Shown here: one piece after another, positions 1 to 11,467 of the stretch
Position numbering within the stretch: position 1 is the first letter of the stretch
Layout of the letters: each line of letters starts with the position of its first letter
Assembly (NCBI RefSeq): GCF_026151205.1
Contig: NC_087077.1
Span: 12,746,983 to 12,810,982 of the forward strand
DNA: 64,000 nt
From: Bolinopsis microptera
Lineage: Eukaryota > Ctenophora > Tentaculata > Lobata > Bolinopsidae
Direction: 5' to 3'
Translations under genes and position numbers: made by a program
The notes under the pieces: generated by a model
The model's database searches: none
Seen by the model: the letters and a program-made list of their open reading frames with translations, nothing else
What the model was told of the DNA's origin: nothing

Positions 1-26
1 TAAAACTGAAATAATTTAATCTCAAA

Positions 27-1253
27 TCAATAGAAGAATCCGAGAATTTTGCCTCCAGTGTGTTTCCGCCTTGCTTCTTCGTGATCCATAATTCCGGAAG
101 ACGTCGTCAGAACGAGTTTTCTGCAAATGGGAATGAAGTGAGCAAGGGTATGGGCTATCATTATTATCAAAGAGCACTGCTGAGTTCTCGGTTATACATA
201 ATTCCAGTTCGAACATGCCACGGAAGCAGTGTCTGATGTTACAAAACCAATAGTTAAAAGCAACATCTGGTTGCTTTTTGGGAATATGAATCTGGACTTT
301 TCAACATTAACCCTTAAAGCTCCGCTCTTACCTCAAGTCCCCACAGGGATAGACAAGAAAGTAAGTGTGAGAATGAACTTACCCGAACTGACGAGAAGGA
401 AGCAGATTGGTTGTCCACTTTTCGATATCAGTGACACACACGTCGAACCTTGGACTGATAACTCCGCACTTGTTTAATCGACCATTTAACATAACGACAA
501 TCTTGCCGGCTCTGTGGTCATCAACTACTTCGAACTCATCGATGTAACCTGTGAGAGGAGCCTGTCAGACGACTTGATTGTGAGCTGAAGTGTGACTGAA
601 CTCTCAAATAGCCAAAATATCATCAATCAGAGGACTGAGATGTAAAATTGGCGTCATTTCCGAGAGACTGTTTTGGAGGAAAGGGGTATCCCTTGAAGTT
701 AATAATTTCTTACCAGTAACATGAGAATAAGCTGGTACTAGTCCAGACTCAGTGCTCAATCATATCAGCAACAACTAACAATGGGTGCCAAAAATAACTT
801 GAGTTGTTGCTGATTTGTGTTAACAGGCCTGATTAACATAAATAGCAACGAATCTACAAGTTCATTTTGGTCCAAAGTTTCTTCAAAGAACTTTTTCAAG
901 CTGTGGAATAAAACCAACATAAGACTTGGAGTAGTCAAAGTTATTTTAATAGATGCACAATGCACACCTAAAGACTTTCATGCGATTTTTGCTTCAAAAA
1001 CATCCCAAGATTTTCTTTGGGGTAAATGAATAACGGATAAAAAGGGAAAGCAAATCGATGCAACACTATAATTTTAGATACGGAAACTAAAAACAGACAA
1101 ACAGAGCCAACAAAACGTACCGTGTTTCATCATAACAGTTAGAAATTTGATGATAACTTTAGAGCTGGGTCTGATAAGGACCTGTCGCTTGCCACGCTTC
1201 TCTGCGTTATAAATCGACTTCAGAGCGTCGTTCAACACATCCATTCGAACCAT
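27..1253 (-). CDS. RPS15A: Ribosomal protein S15A (uS8), three exons
   Basis: Small-subunit ribosomal protein uS8, a cytosolic component of the 40S subunit that binds 18S rRNA. The coding exons are 1121-1253, 383-548 and 27-120; all introns are GT-AG and the exon sum (393 nt) gives 130 residues plus stop, the usual metazoan length. The protein starts [19 protein letters not shown], contains [10 protein letters not shown] and [19 protein letters not shown], and ends GGKILGFFY; these are strongly conserved uS8 segments. The start is in a good Kozak context (CACCATGG). RPSA lies just upstream on the same strand, its stop codon 181 bp away. The last residue is Tyr where vertebrates have Phe. Nothing suggests a pseudogene. 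Identification is near certain. Confidence 0.98.
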
Positions 1254-1280
1254 GGTGATGCGGTGTTAGGGGCTACTTAG

Positions 1281-1306
1281 CTATAAAGGTAGGAAAGGTT
1301 AGATTG
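1281..1306 (-). promoter_or_regulatory. 3' splice site in the RPS15A leader (possible trans-splice acceptor)
   Basis: On the minus strand a CTAAC branch-point-like motif is followed by the pyrimidine-rich stretch CCTTTCCTACCTTTATAG and then 27 nt of leader before the RPS15A ATG. I see no strong donor (GTAAG or GTGAG) in the 181-bp spacer to the RPSA stop codon. It may accept a spliced leader, or belong to a 5'UTR intron with a weak donor. The same pyrimidine stretch could instead be a TOP-type transcription start, typical of ribosomal-protein genes. Confidence 0.5.
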
Positions 1307-1434
1307 GGTTGTAGTAACTGGTTGATAATTTAAAATGTGCTACGGGAATTTTAGGTAGAGATGACTTTTTGGAGTCAACTGATGCAGTAAAACTAGGTGG
1401 GTTAAAATAAATATTAAAACTGAACATTCAGGGT

Positions 1435-4400
1435 TTAGGTGGTCCAGTCAACAGTGCCTTCAGCACCCCAGTCAGTAGTAGTGGCCTCAGCTCCCCAATC
1501 AGCACCGCCAGTGGCAGGCTCGGCTACCCACTCTTCTTTAGCTGGGAAGGTGGAAGCAGGTGCGATCATGGTGAGAGGTTCAGCAGCAGCGGCCAAAGGT
1601 TCGGCGGCAACAGCGAAGGGATCAGCGACGACAGGAGCGGCGTTGTAAGTATCCTGAGCAGGTTGTACTTCAGGTACCTCGGCAACCTCTTCCTCCTCCT
1701 TGGTCTCCTCGCGGAAGAAGTACAGATCGGGCATGACATCCCAGTCGATGGTTCGTGGGGTATCTCCTCTCATTCTGCGTACTTCCCGAGCCAGCAGCCA
1801 CCACATAAGACCAACAGAGTGGATGCTCTTGATGTTAGCGGGGATGGCAATGTCGACGTACTTGGTGGGGGAATCGGTGTTGCAGAAAGAGATAACGGGG
1901 ATGTTAACGTAACTGCTCTCCATGATAGCCTGGTGATCGGCACAGGGGTCGGTCACAACCAGAAGTCTGGGCTCCTTGAAAGCAGCCTGGATCTGATTAG
2001 TGAATGTACCAGGGGTAAATCGGCCGGCGATGGCAGTAGCTCCGGTGTGAAGAGCAAACTTCAGGACGGCTCTCTGAAAGCAACGAGGGATTAATGTTAT
2101 TTTCCTCTAACTAAGAGCTCTGAAATCATTCAGTGATAACTGATAATTGTTCTGATGAAGTGAATACAGTATATTCTAATTGTTGCGTACGTTTCCAACC
2201 ACTGCCATAATATTACTGGCAAAGATGAACTGTAGGCTGGGTTCTCTCGCATAACTCCGTAGGAATATGTAAATTGGACTACATCTTCCAAAGATTTATG
2301 CTACCTTATTTTCCAGTAATGGAAATTATAATTTCAAAGAGAACAGGGTACACACCTGTCCGTAGTTTCTCGATGAGATGACACAAACGTCAGCGGGGTT
2401 CTCGATACTAGCGATCACACGTGCGGCTAGAAGGAGCTTCTCCCAGGTCTTTTTTACATCAATGATGCAAACGTCGTTCCTCTTCTTGAACACGTAACTC
2501 AACATCTGAAAACGATCTTGTTAAGCGTGAGGTAACATTAGGGATAATGACAAATCAACAAGGTTGGGTGCCATTTCTCAAAATTGATTTGCAGAGCAAA
2601 AAGGCGGGCTTACGCCAAGAGTTTATCTATTGCATGCACACAACTAGGACTATAGACGGCTAGGAACGGGTAAATAGCGGCTTAGAAAATAAATGCGCGT
2701 CGCGGTGCGCGCTAAAAATTTCTCTCAATTGCGAGAGGTGGTCTGGTTTTCTTAGAAGAAACCAACCGCGCCCGCCGTAAAGTCAGCTGCATCCTGTCCT
2801 TCGAGGACCGATTCGTCCCATTCTCCGCAGATTACTTATTGTGCGGAGGGTCCCTTGCTGGACCCCCAAACTTTAGTTATGTCCCATTTCCCATTTCCCT
2901 TACAGGATTGATCAATTTTAGCTTTCCATGATTAATTGTAGAATTACACGAAATTCAGGGTGAAAATTTGAAAATTGAAAGCCCCCCCCCCCCCCCCCCC
3001 ATCTTATTTCTCCCAAGTATGATGACCTGCAGAGTGTTTCTAACAGGCAATATGTTATTAAATTCAGGTGAACAAGAATATAGTGAAACCAGATTTTAGC
3101 ACGGTAGATTGACTAACTCTCCAACCAGTGGATAACAAATTTGACGTTGCATATAGGCCTAGCCAGATGGATGGCCAAAATACCTCGCGGACTAAAGCGC
3201 ACCCTAGGGCTGCTAAGTCATGTGTCACCAAGTTCAGCCTGGCCCTTTTATAACCATAACCTTAGCAAATGCCCTTATTTTAGGCTTACCTCTCTAGTTT
3301 ATCACAAATCAGATTTATGTTGGTGACAAGCAATCGCCGATACAATGCTCCACAATGTTTTGTTTCGCATAAAATTTTCAATAAATTCTAATTTAATGGC
3401 GAATTCAAAAGATTTATAACTTAACTTGCATTTACCCGTCTAGAAATAAGTCTAAATGATTATGCAAGTCATTATGATTATGTAATTTTAAACATGCATT
3501 TAATCAAAACTCTAAAGTTAACCTCCAAATTTAAATTGGGAACGGCATTTACCCTCAACTTTCAGGATTTACTAAATTTTCTTAGTTTGGGGCCGATAAA
3601 GCATGTTACCGCAAATAAAGGCCTACTACTCTACTGGAAGAATTACATAATCATATGATCTTCATTTTAGTATTCAAGAAGATTGGGATAATTGTTATCA
3701 GTTTAATGGCCCATGCAACAATAACTCATTCTAGTGGGGTTCAATTAGCGGCCTGGGAGCTCAATTATTATCCCAATTTAGAAGCCCTGAATTTTATTGT
3801 TTTGTTCCAGATCAGCGAACCTTCTACAAACAATTGTACAAGTATTAGGAAATGGGATTTGTTGTGGCATCTGCTGTAGTCTCGAACGAAAAATTCTCGC
3901 CTAAGAGGATAAAGATGCGAAATAGCTGGACAGAATTAAACCCACGCAATTGGTCCAGAATAGGCGTTGGCAGTAAAAGTGATCTTGCAGAGAGCGTCCA
4001 TTTAGCTAGTAGTATTTTAAGCTGATACAGGCATAGTCAAAAATGTGTTTCAAACGGTTATTAGTACCAACTTAATTGTTGTTAAATATCTTCGGAAAAC
4101 ACCATCTAGTTCCAGTTAAGTTTACTTCTGGGAAAATTTGGTCAAAATGGGAACGCCCGGGACACAGCAGAAACCAAAATATAATTTTTTTATCCTGATC
4201 CTAATCTTGGCGAAAATGTCAACTTGGCCAAGATTTTATTTAAGGGTCAGAACAAGGAAAAAAATAGTTCATTTTTAACACTCACTCACATTGCTAGTAT
4301 AGTGTGTTAAGTGTTCAATACAAATTTTGTTTTCCATATCTTTGCAAGATCCCAGCCCACCCAGAATTGAACCACCCTAACAGCAATATGCCACAAATAA

Positions 4401-5342
4401 TTGTATTTACGGAAAGTACACGTTTCAAAAGTTTGTCATTTTAAACTGAAGGTAGAGGTTGTAAAAACGTACAACGCCAGGGGGAGGCCGAGGGAATCAA
4501 TAGTCGGCACACAGAGGGTAGGTGTTAAGGTAGAGTTCGGACAATGTTAAGTTCAGCGGATGTCTAAGAAGACGTGGAATTCAGCGGAGCAAAGGCCAAA
4601 TAGTGAGCTCTTTGCAGTTGATCACTGCTCATGAAATACATTGTAAGCTCAAGTTTAAATAACGAGGAAGAAAGATAAGTTCGTTTACAACAAATGAAGG
4701 GCGCAACTGAGGCTTTAAGACAAAATACATGTATTGTGCAAAACTTTTTAAGATAGAGGAATTGATGGCATCGAAGTCAGTGAAAAACTAGAAATTGCAA
4801 ATATTTTCAGGTTTTCAAGATCGAGAACGAGCGATGCCCAGAGGGCCTCAGCGAGACGTGAGGTTCCCCGGGGTCCGGAGATTCGGCAAAAGGCTCCGAT
4901 TTCAGAAGAAAAAGAAGATGATACAGTGCCACCGGCAAAAATCTTATCATTTTTCCCTTTTGAGCCTATCTAAAGCAATTTTTGATTTCTTAGTTGAAAA
5001 ATCTGATGTTTCTATGAAAATATTAAAAAATCGTCCCAACATCTATGTAATCTATGAAATCTGATGTCTCTTAGACACTCTGGAGATAAATTATGTCATT
5101 TGAATAGACTTACAAAAGTTGAAAACAACTCCATTTCAGCTAAGTCGTATACTTAGTTACTAAATTTGGTTATACACCTTAAGTAGCAGAAGCAAAAAAA
5201 GGTGAAAATGTGGGTTCGCAAGGAATATGGAAAGTAGTCTTACTTGAAAGTTAACGTTTCCGGCTCCAAGATGGGTGCCAGCGGCCAGCATCTTCGTGAC
5301 ATCATCCTTTTGCAGAGCAAGAACTTTCAGACCTCCGGACAT
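1435..5342 (-). CDS. RPSA: 40S ribosomal protein SA (uS2, laminin-receptor homologue), three coding exons
   Basis: Ribosomal protein uS2 of the 40S subunit, needed for late pre-rRNA processing; vertebrate homologues are also called the 67-kDa laminin receptor precursor. The coding exons are 5244-5342, 2356-2505 and 1435-2073, all joined in phase 0, giving 295 residues, the same length as human RPSA. Visible landmarks are the start [85 protein letters not shown] and [16 protein letters not shown]. The C-terminal tail is acidic and Ala/Pro-rich with repeated D/E-W motifs ending in VDWTT, as in other RPSA proteins. Intron 1 is long (2.7 kb). A further splice acceptor in the leader (exon from 5374) and a donor at 5537 define a 5'UTR intron. 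It looks functional. Confidence 0.98.
2506..5243 (-). other. RPSA intron 1
   Basis: Large intron without recognised coding sequence. It holds a run of stem-loops at 2695-2865, a poly-C tract near 2983-3000, and otherwise AT-rich unique-looking sequence with only short unsupported ORFs. I looked for box C/D guide RNAs, common in ribosomal-protein introns, and found no convincing C/D pair with a terminal stem. Confidence 0.8.
2695..2865. ncRNA. Cluster of six consecutive small stem-loops (possible structured RNA or repeat)
   Basis: Perfect short inverted repeats follow each other: GCGCG/CGCGC (2695-2712), CTCTC/GAGAG (2722-2737), TGGTTT/AAACCA (2744-2764), GTCCT/AGGAC (2796-2808), CTCCGCA/TGCGGAG (2823-2848) and GGGTCC/GGACCC (2848-2865). 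The stretch is more GC-rich than the surrounding intron. It resembles no RNA family I recognise, and strand and function are unknown. It could also be the core of a short transposon. Confidence 0.3.
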
Positions 5343-5538
5343 GTTGAGTTGTTAAAGTAAAGTGACGGAACAACCTGAAACGAGAAAATAGTATAACTTC
5401 AGGAAGGTTCCTCTAGAAAACGTCTTCAAAATGGAAACGAGAAAATTTAAGTGCAAAAAGTGATCGAATTCAAGATTTCTTCATCAGCGGGTGGAAATCG
5501 AAGAGACGAAAAGGCCTCGAAACTTGGGGTGACTTACC
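5343..5538 (-). promoter_or_regulatory. RPSA 5' leader with a 5'UTR intron
   Basis: On the minus strand a non-coding exon ends at 5538 (GTTATCG followed by GTAAGT) and rejoins at 5374 (TTCTCGTTTCAG acceptor), leaving 32 nt before the ATG. The leader upstream of 5538 is AT-rich. The promoter must lie at about 5540-5700, but I see no TATA box that I would assign. Confidence 0.55.
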
Positions 5539-5904
5539 GATAACTGCCAAATAGAGATAAAATTGAATATTGAATCTAAAAGTGTAAAGGCGTTTGAAGC
5601 TCTATTTATCCAACGCGAAAATTTGATTCGAACATTACGACTTTGCTTACTTAAGCCGCGCGAAATATCAAACCAAAGTGACTCTTTTGCATGATATGAG
5701 TGCGTATTCAGTATTATTTGTATTTAATTGGAAGAACTGAAGAAGGCCGCTGCTGATATGTCATTTTCAGTACTGACAACCCTTGTTTTAATTTTTCGTC
5801 AATTCGTATCCAATTGTTGTTGTTGTTGAAACTGTAATTGTAAACTGAAACTGAAACTGAAAACGTGAAAATGTTGCGGATGTATCAATTTTTTTGCTTC
5901 AACT

Positions 5905-5990
5905 TACTGGGCCGCTCTCAGCTTGTCAATTGTCATTCCGCCTAATCTCTATTCTATGATTATGAACATTAATATAATAGCCCGAGGTCC
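5905..5990. repeat. Short dispersed repeat, family with TGTCATTCCGCCTAATCTCT
   Basis: About 85 bp beginning ACTTACTGGGCCG, containing GTCATTCCGCCTAATCTCTA and ending in CCCGAGGTCCC. Related copies lie at 20040-20110, 21553-21722 (two in tandem) and 62895-62985 (opposite orientation), several ending in CCTGGGGTCCCCAGG-like palindromes. Non-autonomous, MITE-like, no coding capacity. Confidence 0.6.
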
Positions 5991-7199
5991 CTTGTCATAC
6001 GTTGTATGACCCGCCGCGCACGAGTGCGCGGCTCCCCCTGTATCGTAGAAACTCTACAGTGACAAGTGAAGCGACAAAATGTAGTATTCAAATGCAAAAT
6101 GTAGTATTCATGATTCATGATTCATGAATACCAATTACAAACAACAAATTACGTCTTCGCGATTTCTTAGAAAGTACAACCACCCAGAAAGTATCGACCA
6201 ATCAAGAATTACGGGATAGAAATATACTTTACTTTATTATTTATGATTTATGTACTTGTAGGTTTGGCAGGGTAAATACTTGATTGACGATGTCAACCCT
6301 TCCAAATCGTTGCTCTGCGAATTAACAGAGCGACAACAGACAATCTCGTACCATGGATTCTGGACAAGGGGTCGTTCACATATTGTGTAATCATTTTTTG
6401 GAACATTTTTACCCCCCCCCCCCCCCCCCCCCCCCCCTCTGTAATCAGTTTCACACATAGCTATTGTGTCAAAATTACACTAGCGTAATCATTCTAGGTA
6501 GTGCGCCATCGACAGTGAGCCGCGCGCGCCGACTGTAGGATGGTTTTTTAGCGCTAATTTCGGCCAGCACAACTTTCTTCAAACAAATAGATATTAAGTA
6601 TCTTTCCCGACCTTCAATTGCAACAAAAATTGGCAAGCTTACTCATAGACTTACAAGGAAAGTGTCCGAAAAATTTAAAGCATATCCAACCATCAGACAT
6701 TATGTTACAGCTAAAAGCAGTGTATTTTGCCCCATTTTGATCACTATATCAACTCCGATATCAACCAAATTTTTCGGACAGTTGTAAAAGCCTTATTAGA
6801 AGGTCGTCGCCAATTTCCAGAATGATCTTATTTAAGGAACTGAAGATAAATCCAAATAATACGACAAAAATGGTCGAATTTGGACGAATTTGGTAAAATT
6901 ACGCGACTTTTACAGCTACTTTTGCTCCAAAAGCCGCGCACCATCAAATATGGCACCTAGGCTAAACTCACTGATCTTTCCAAAAAAGGTATGACAAATT
7001 TGGTATTGTGAAAATTCTCACAGTCTCTAGAAAACATGGTGGTACAAAAATTTTCAAAATCCGAGCAAGTTTATTTTTATCGTGCACCCCCTAATCATTC
7101 GGTAAACCCCCCCTCAGCTGATTATGTAATATGTGAACGACCCCCAACAGTGAAGTTGAACAGTGAACAGTATCAAGGGCGTTTTTTCCGAGCGTGCTA

Positions 7200-7330
7200 A
7201 ATCATTCTACACTCGATCTTCGCGATTTTTCTAAAATGTAAAAGGTTTTTTTGAAACCAACATCCAAACATAATCGATGTATTTTGAATTTTCAGACGCT
7301 GATTCCGAATCACCCCCCCCCCCATTAGTA
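7200..7330. repeat. Dispersed repeat family with GATTCGGAATCAGCG end
   Basis: The segment runs from a GAGCGTGCTAAATCA-like end through GCGATTTTTCTAAAA to CGCTGATTCCGAATCACCCCCC. Related copies lie at 18770-18885, 20703-20850 (inverse) and 21478-21525 (partial, inverse). Non-coding, MITE-like. Confidence 0.6.
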
Positions 7331-7349
7331 ATAACCATACGATATTAGA

Positions 7350-7652
7350 TTGACCATTGTTAATGATCTGGCCCGGCGCGCGCTTATACTTTGTAGCACT
7401 TGCCATCGGGCAACATTTTGAAGAGAAAGTTGACGGATGTTACTCGTCTAAATTTCTTCGAAGTAGCGCGCGCCGCTTTCGACGGCAAGTGCTACGAAGT
7501 TGGAAGTAGCGCGCGCCGGGCCATGGATCATTAACAATGGTCAAGGAGAAAGCGGCGCGCGCGCTACTTCGAAGAGATTTAGACGAGTAAGTGTTACGAC
7601 GGCAAGTGTTACGAAGTAGCGCGCGCCGGGCCAGATCATTAACAATGGTCAA
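7350..7652. mobile_element. GC-rich MITE with TGACCATTGTTAATGATC inverted ends
   Basis: The ends TGACCATTGTTAATGATC and GATCATTAACAATGGTCA are inverted repeats flanked by AGAT on both sides, a possible 4-bp target duplication. The interior alternates AT-rich and GC-rich blocks (AGTAGCGCGCGCCG, GGCAAGTGCTACGAAGT). Partial copies lie at 7777-7895, 21808-21950 and 21955-22068. No coding capacity. Confidence 0.65.
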
Positions 7653-8084
7653 GATAATCACATTTGTAATAAATAAAACCTCTCTGTACTAATCTTAACT
7701 GGCCTACCTGAATAACCAAACCTTTTCTTTTCCTCGGCCTCAACAATCAAACAGAGTTGTTCATATCGTATTTGGTTTTGACCATTGGTAATGATCAGGC
7801 CCGGCGCGCGCTACTTCGTAGCACTTGCCATCGAGAAGAAAGCGGCGCGCGCTACTTCGAAGAAATTTAGACGAGTAACATCCGTCAAATTTGGTTGTAT
7901 CATGTTGCGACTTAACGGGTGATACTCGTAAATTATTTGTTCCATATATTTGACCGTCGACGCGCGTCCTGGTAGGTTATAAACCTACAAGTTGCGACCC
8001 CCACGGTCGTTTCACTATGACGATATGGGGGGAGCCGCGCACTCGTGCGCGGCGGGTCACACAACGTATGACAAGTATTTGGTG

Positions 8085-9190
8085 GGTGATGTAAACATGC
8101 ACATTGGCGTAACGTTACCTGTTGGTGCCCCCACGCTTAAAAAACGCCCCCTGTTTGCACCGCCTCCCCTTTGGCGGCCCCTCACTGCACTTGCTCTATC
8201 AAGAGCCCTTGCGCTTGCAGTAGCGCCCGCCTCTTGACTTGTGAAACAAGCGCGCCCGCAGCGGCGCGAAAGCACATGGTTAGGTGAAGCCCCTCACTAA
8301 AATTGAACAACTTAAATGATTTTAGCTACAAGCTAAATTGTCCCACATTCAAGCGTCGATTTGGCGCCCCCTAAGATTGCGCCCCCACCCCGCACAGCTT
8401 TAGGTTAACCTGTAAACATCACGTTGCTCTATTATATCCAGAGCCCTCTCGCTTGCAGTAGTGCGCGACCGCCGAAACAAGCGCGTCACGCAGTAGGTGT
8501 GCGTACTACTACTACTACTAGACTCATGGCTAGGTGAAACATCAGGTGGAGCTTTCCTAGCACTGTATTATTACCTCCTCTGAGTAATATGAACTATAAC
8601 AACGTCGGATCATAATGTCCTTGGAAACACGATTTACCGTAATCAGTAATACCTAGAGGCTGGAACAAGTTTTTCATGTTGGCGGGGATCTCATGAACTA
8701 TGTAAATGTTGTTGAGTGCCATAATTTCTTTGACTTTTTCCGCCAAGGGACCCTTGAAAACATCATATACTATTACTAGTAAAGTTTTCTGTGCCTCTGG
8801 CAGACCAAGGTGAAGGAGAACCTTTCCGTCGTTAACTTACGCGGCACAATAAAGTTTTCATCGTTGTCATATTCTGGACAAATAGTTCGAAGTGGACATT
8901 TTTGAAAAAAATTCAGCGGACTTTAACTTGGATGGACCTTATATTAAATGAACGGACTTTATTTGAACGGACATTAAGATGAACGCATGAGGGCCTCCAG
9001 CGTTCAATTTATGTCCGTCCAAATAAGGTCCGATAAGGTTTAGGTAGGTCAAGGTGTATTACTCCGTCCACTAGAACATAGAAGTATAACGTTGTAATTG
9101 TGTCGACACCTAAAGTATTTGAGTATTTGGGGTACAAAATGCTCCCAGGGGCGGCAAAACGCTGCATCCCAATATTTTGGGATATTTAGA
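8085..9190. repeat. Intergenic repeats, including a partial copy of the GAACGGACATTAA family
   Basis: 8540-9050 is related to the right half of the tandem unit at 15118-16870: GTGGAGCTTTCCTAGCACTG, the segment around ATGTCCTTGGAAACACGATT, and the terminal GAACGGACTTTATTTGAACG repeats ending in GTCCGTCCAAATAAGGTCC. 8505-8520 is a short ACT microsatellite. No gene seen. Confidence 0.6.
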
Positions 9191-9386
9191 ATTAGTTATT
9201 ACAAATAAGCAATTACAACACCGCAATTTGCATGTAGATAGCAGAGACACGCAGATCAGTATCACAGCAGTTTGTATATCCCGTGTCAATTCGAGATATG
9301 CACCGTATTTGTTTTATTCATTCGTCAATTTGAATTAATAAATTAATAAATAAATTAATAAATTGATTAATCAAATTAATTAAATC

Positions 9387-9642
9387 TCGAAAGCTGATAG
9401 GTTCTTCGGAAAAAATTCAATCCGTCACGTTTATTCGTGATCAGGAGAATAGGAAGTATTTAGCGATTCCATGAAATAGTACAATATCAGACCGCAAATA
9501 GACCGTACGGGGTGCTCCCCGGGGTGCTCATTCGTCAATGTCGAAAGCTGATAGGTTGTTCGGAAAAATTAAATCCGTCACGTTTATTCGTGATCAGGAG
9601 AATAGGAAGTATTTAGCGATTCCATGAAATAGTACAATATCA
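9387..9642 (+). repeat. Two direct copies of a 100-bp segment
   Basis: The segment starting CGAAAGCTGATAGGTTCTTC at 9387-9487 is repeated almost exactly at 9541-9642, separated by about 54 bp. Both end AAATAGTACAATATCA. Non-coding. Confidence 0.8.
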
Positions 9643-9814
9643 TTGTGATTAGTTAACCGAAGCGTAGATAATGATGCTGTGAGAGTTATAAGATCTCGTA
9701 CAAAGTTAGGATTTTTATTTTTTTGCCTTTAACTTTAAGCGGGATGGTATTTTCCCAAATTTTAGATTTAAAAAATAAAAAGAATATGGGATATTTAGAA
9801 TTAGGTATTACATA

Positions 9815-10143
9815 TTTGACCAAAACCCATAATCATGGGTAGAGTGGACCGCTGCCAGTGTCTCTCTTTCCCAAACAAAAGGAAATGATATTAATTTGAC
9901 TGACCGTTCTCAAATGCAAATTCATACCGAGAATGAAATCGGTCGCTCGCTTTTCCTTTATTCAATAAGCTTTATTACAATTCGTAAGCCGTGAATGAAT
10001 GGGAAAAGCGAGCGACCGATTTCATTCTCGGTATGAATTTGCATTTGAGAACGGTCAGTCAAATTAATATCATTTCCTTTTGTTTGGGAAAGAGAGACAC
10101 TGGCAGCGGTCCACTCTACCCATGATTATGGGTTTTGGTCAAA
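9815..10143. mobile_element. Near-perfect palindromic (foldback) MITE
   Basis: Arms 9815-9957 and 10001-10143 are inverted copies with few or no mismatches; the spacer is 43 bp. The ends read TTTGACCAAAACCCATAATC. The flanks end and begin with TA-rich sequence (CATA / TATC), so a TA target is possible. A decayed relative is at 12705-12890. No ORF. Confidence 0.8.
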
Positions 10144-10144
10144 T

Positions 10145-11455
10145 ATCATCTCTTTTTGATTGAAATGTCAGAGTATTTTATAAAGTCGAAATATAAACTG
10201 ATATCTTCATTAATAAAGAGGAAGTTTCAACAATTTCGAAATTTTTCCTTTAAAAACATTTCCTTGTGTTTGGGTAAGCATATCTGTCGATCACTGATTG
10301 AATATGCAACTATATAATCTATCAAGTTGGCACTAAACTCAAATATAATGTCATTTAACTGTCATGTTACTGTTAAAGCAGGAACTAAATCTAATCGAAA
10401 TAAAGAGAGTGAAGTTCTCACTTTTTGCAAACTTTGAGCGGACGTTGCGTGCGCATCCAATATCAAATCACCGTAAAATTTTTAATTTTCGTATTTCTTA
10501 TGTATTTTAATAAGTGTGCAAAGTTTCAGAATATTTTAGCAAGAACTCGCATCACAACGGGACTCCAAAGCTGATAAAAATCGTGAAAATAACAATTTTC
10601 AGTGATTTTAGCAATTTTCTATCAATTTGGGCGTGTCCCCACGTGTGCAACTTTTCGATTTTCAACTTTAAAACTAACCTATAACACAATTTAGACCTTT
10701 AAGAAGCAAAATTGAGCTCCACCACCCAAGAGATGGCCCAACACCAGAGAATACTAATTCACAACTTTTGTGTTTTTATAAAATTATTCTTCAAAAAAGC
10801 ACTAACTTCAATAGCAAATATCTTTATGAAGGAGCAAGGTAGAAACATTTTCCGGTAGATTTTTAGAATGCTTGAACAATTATCTCAGGTAAAAATTTGC
10901 TCAGATTTTGAATAAAATTACTCCTTAATGGTGTTAAATTGATTTGAAAAGTTGTTATTTTGTCAATAATCAAGATTTAAAAATGCTTAATTTGATGACG
11001 TCATCAAGTGGTGACGATGACGTTAAATTGTTTTTTGATATAATGTAAACTAAAGTGTAAACGATTATCTTCAAGACCTATGGTTGGAGATGACTGTATC
11101 GTTTATACTTTTGAATCTACGGACACTTAAATGTAGGCTACAATTGACTGCCAAAGCGTCTATACATATATACCACTATACTATACTTCACGACAATCTG
11201 TTGTAAAACAGGGGTTCCAGGAAACCCACTTCCCGATACTCCTGAAACTTGAAATTTCATTTACACTCGATTTGGTCAACGTCTAGACACCCTGCAAAGT
11301 TTCAGATCTTTTACTCATTTTTAACGTGGTTTTTAAGGCACCTGAATATGGCGATTTTGGGTTTTTTACCTAATTTCGTATAACATGCTGGCGCGTATTT
11401 TGCACAAATTTCTTGAAAATCTCCAAATAACTATTTCTTATTCCTGTCAACTTTA
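10145..11455. other. Non-coding region, nothing recognised
   Basis: AT-rich sequence with no supported gene. Short ORFs here have no recognisable domains or composition. Confidence 0.6.
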
Positions 11456-11467
11456 ACATCGAATTAG

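Larger units (their letters stand above)
5991..8075. mobile_element. Putative DNA element with GC-rich terminal inverted repeats
   Basis: The left end CTTGTCATACGTTGTATGAC followed by CCGCCGCGCACGAGTGCGCGGC is matched in inverse orientation at 8018-8075. Solo copies of the same end occur at 23026-23116 (plus) and 62690-62757 (minus). The interior is non-coding and holds other repeats (7350-7652, 7777-7895), a poly-C tract at 6413-6437 and an E-family repeat at 7200-7330. The pair may instead be two independent copies of a 90-bp MITE. Confidence 0.45.

Noticed and set aside
549-640. Possible box C/D guide RNA in RPS15A intron 1 (TGATGA and CTGA 56 nt apart on the minus strand)
   Set aside because: The flanks do not form the terminal stem, the C box lacks the leading purine, and the D box lies only about 15 nt from the splice acceptor.
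6237-6458. ORF with a poly-glycine run
   Set aside because: It is a translated homopolymer C tract within repeat DNA.
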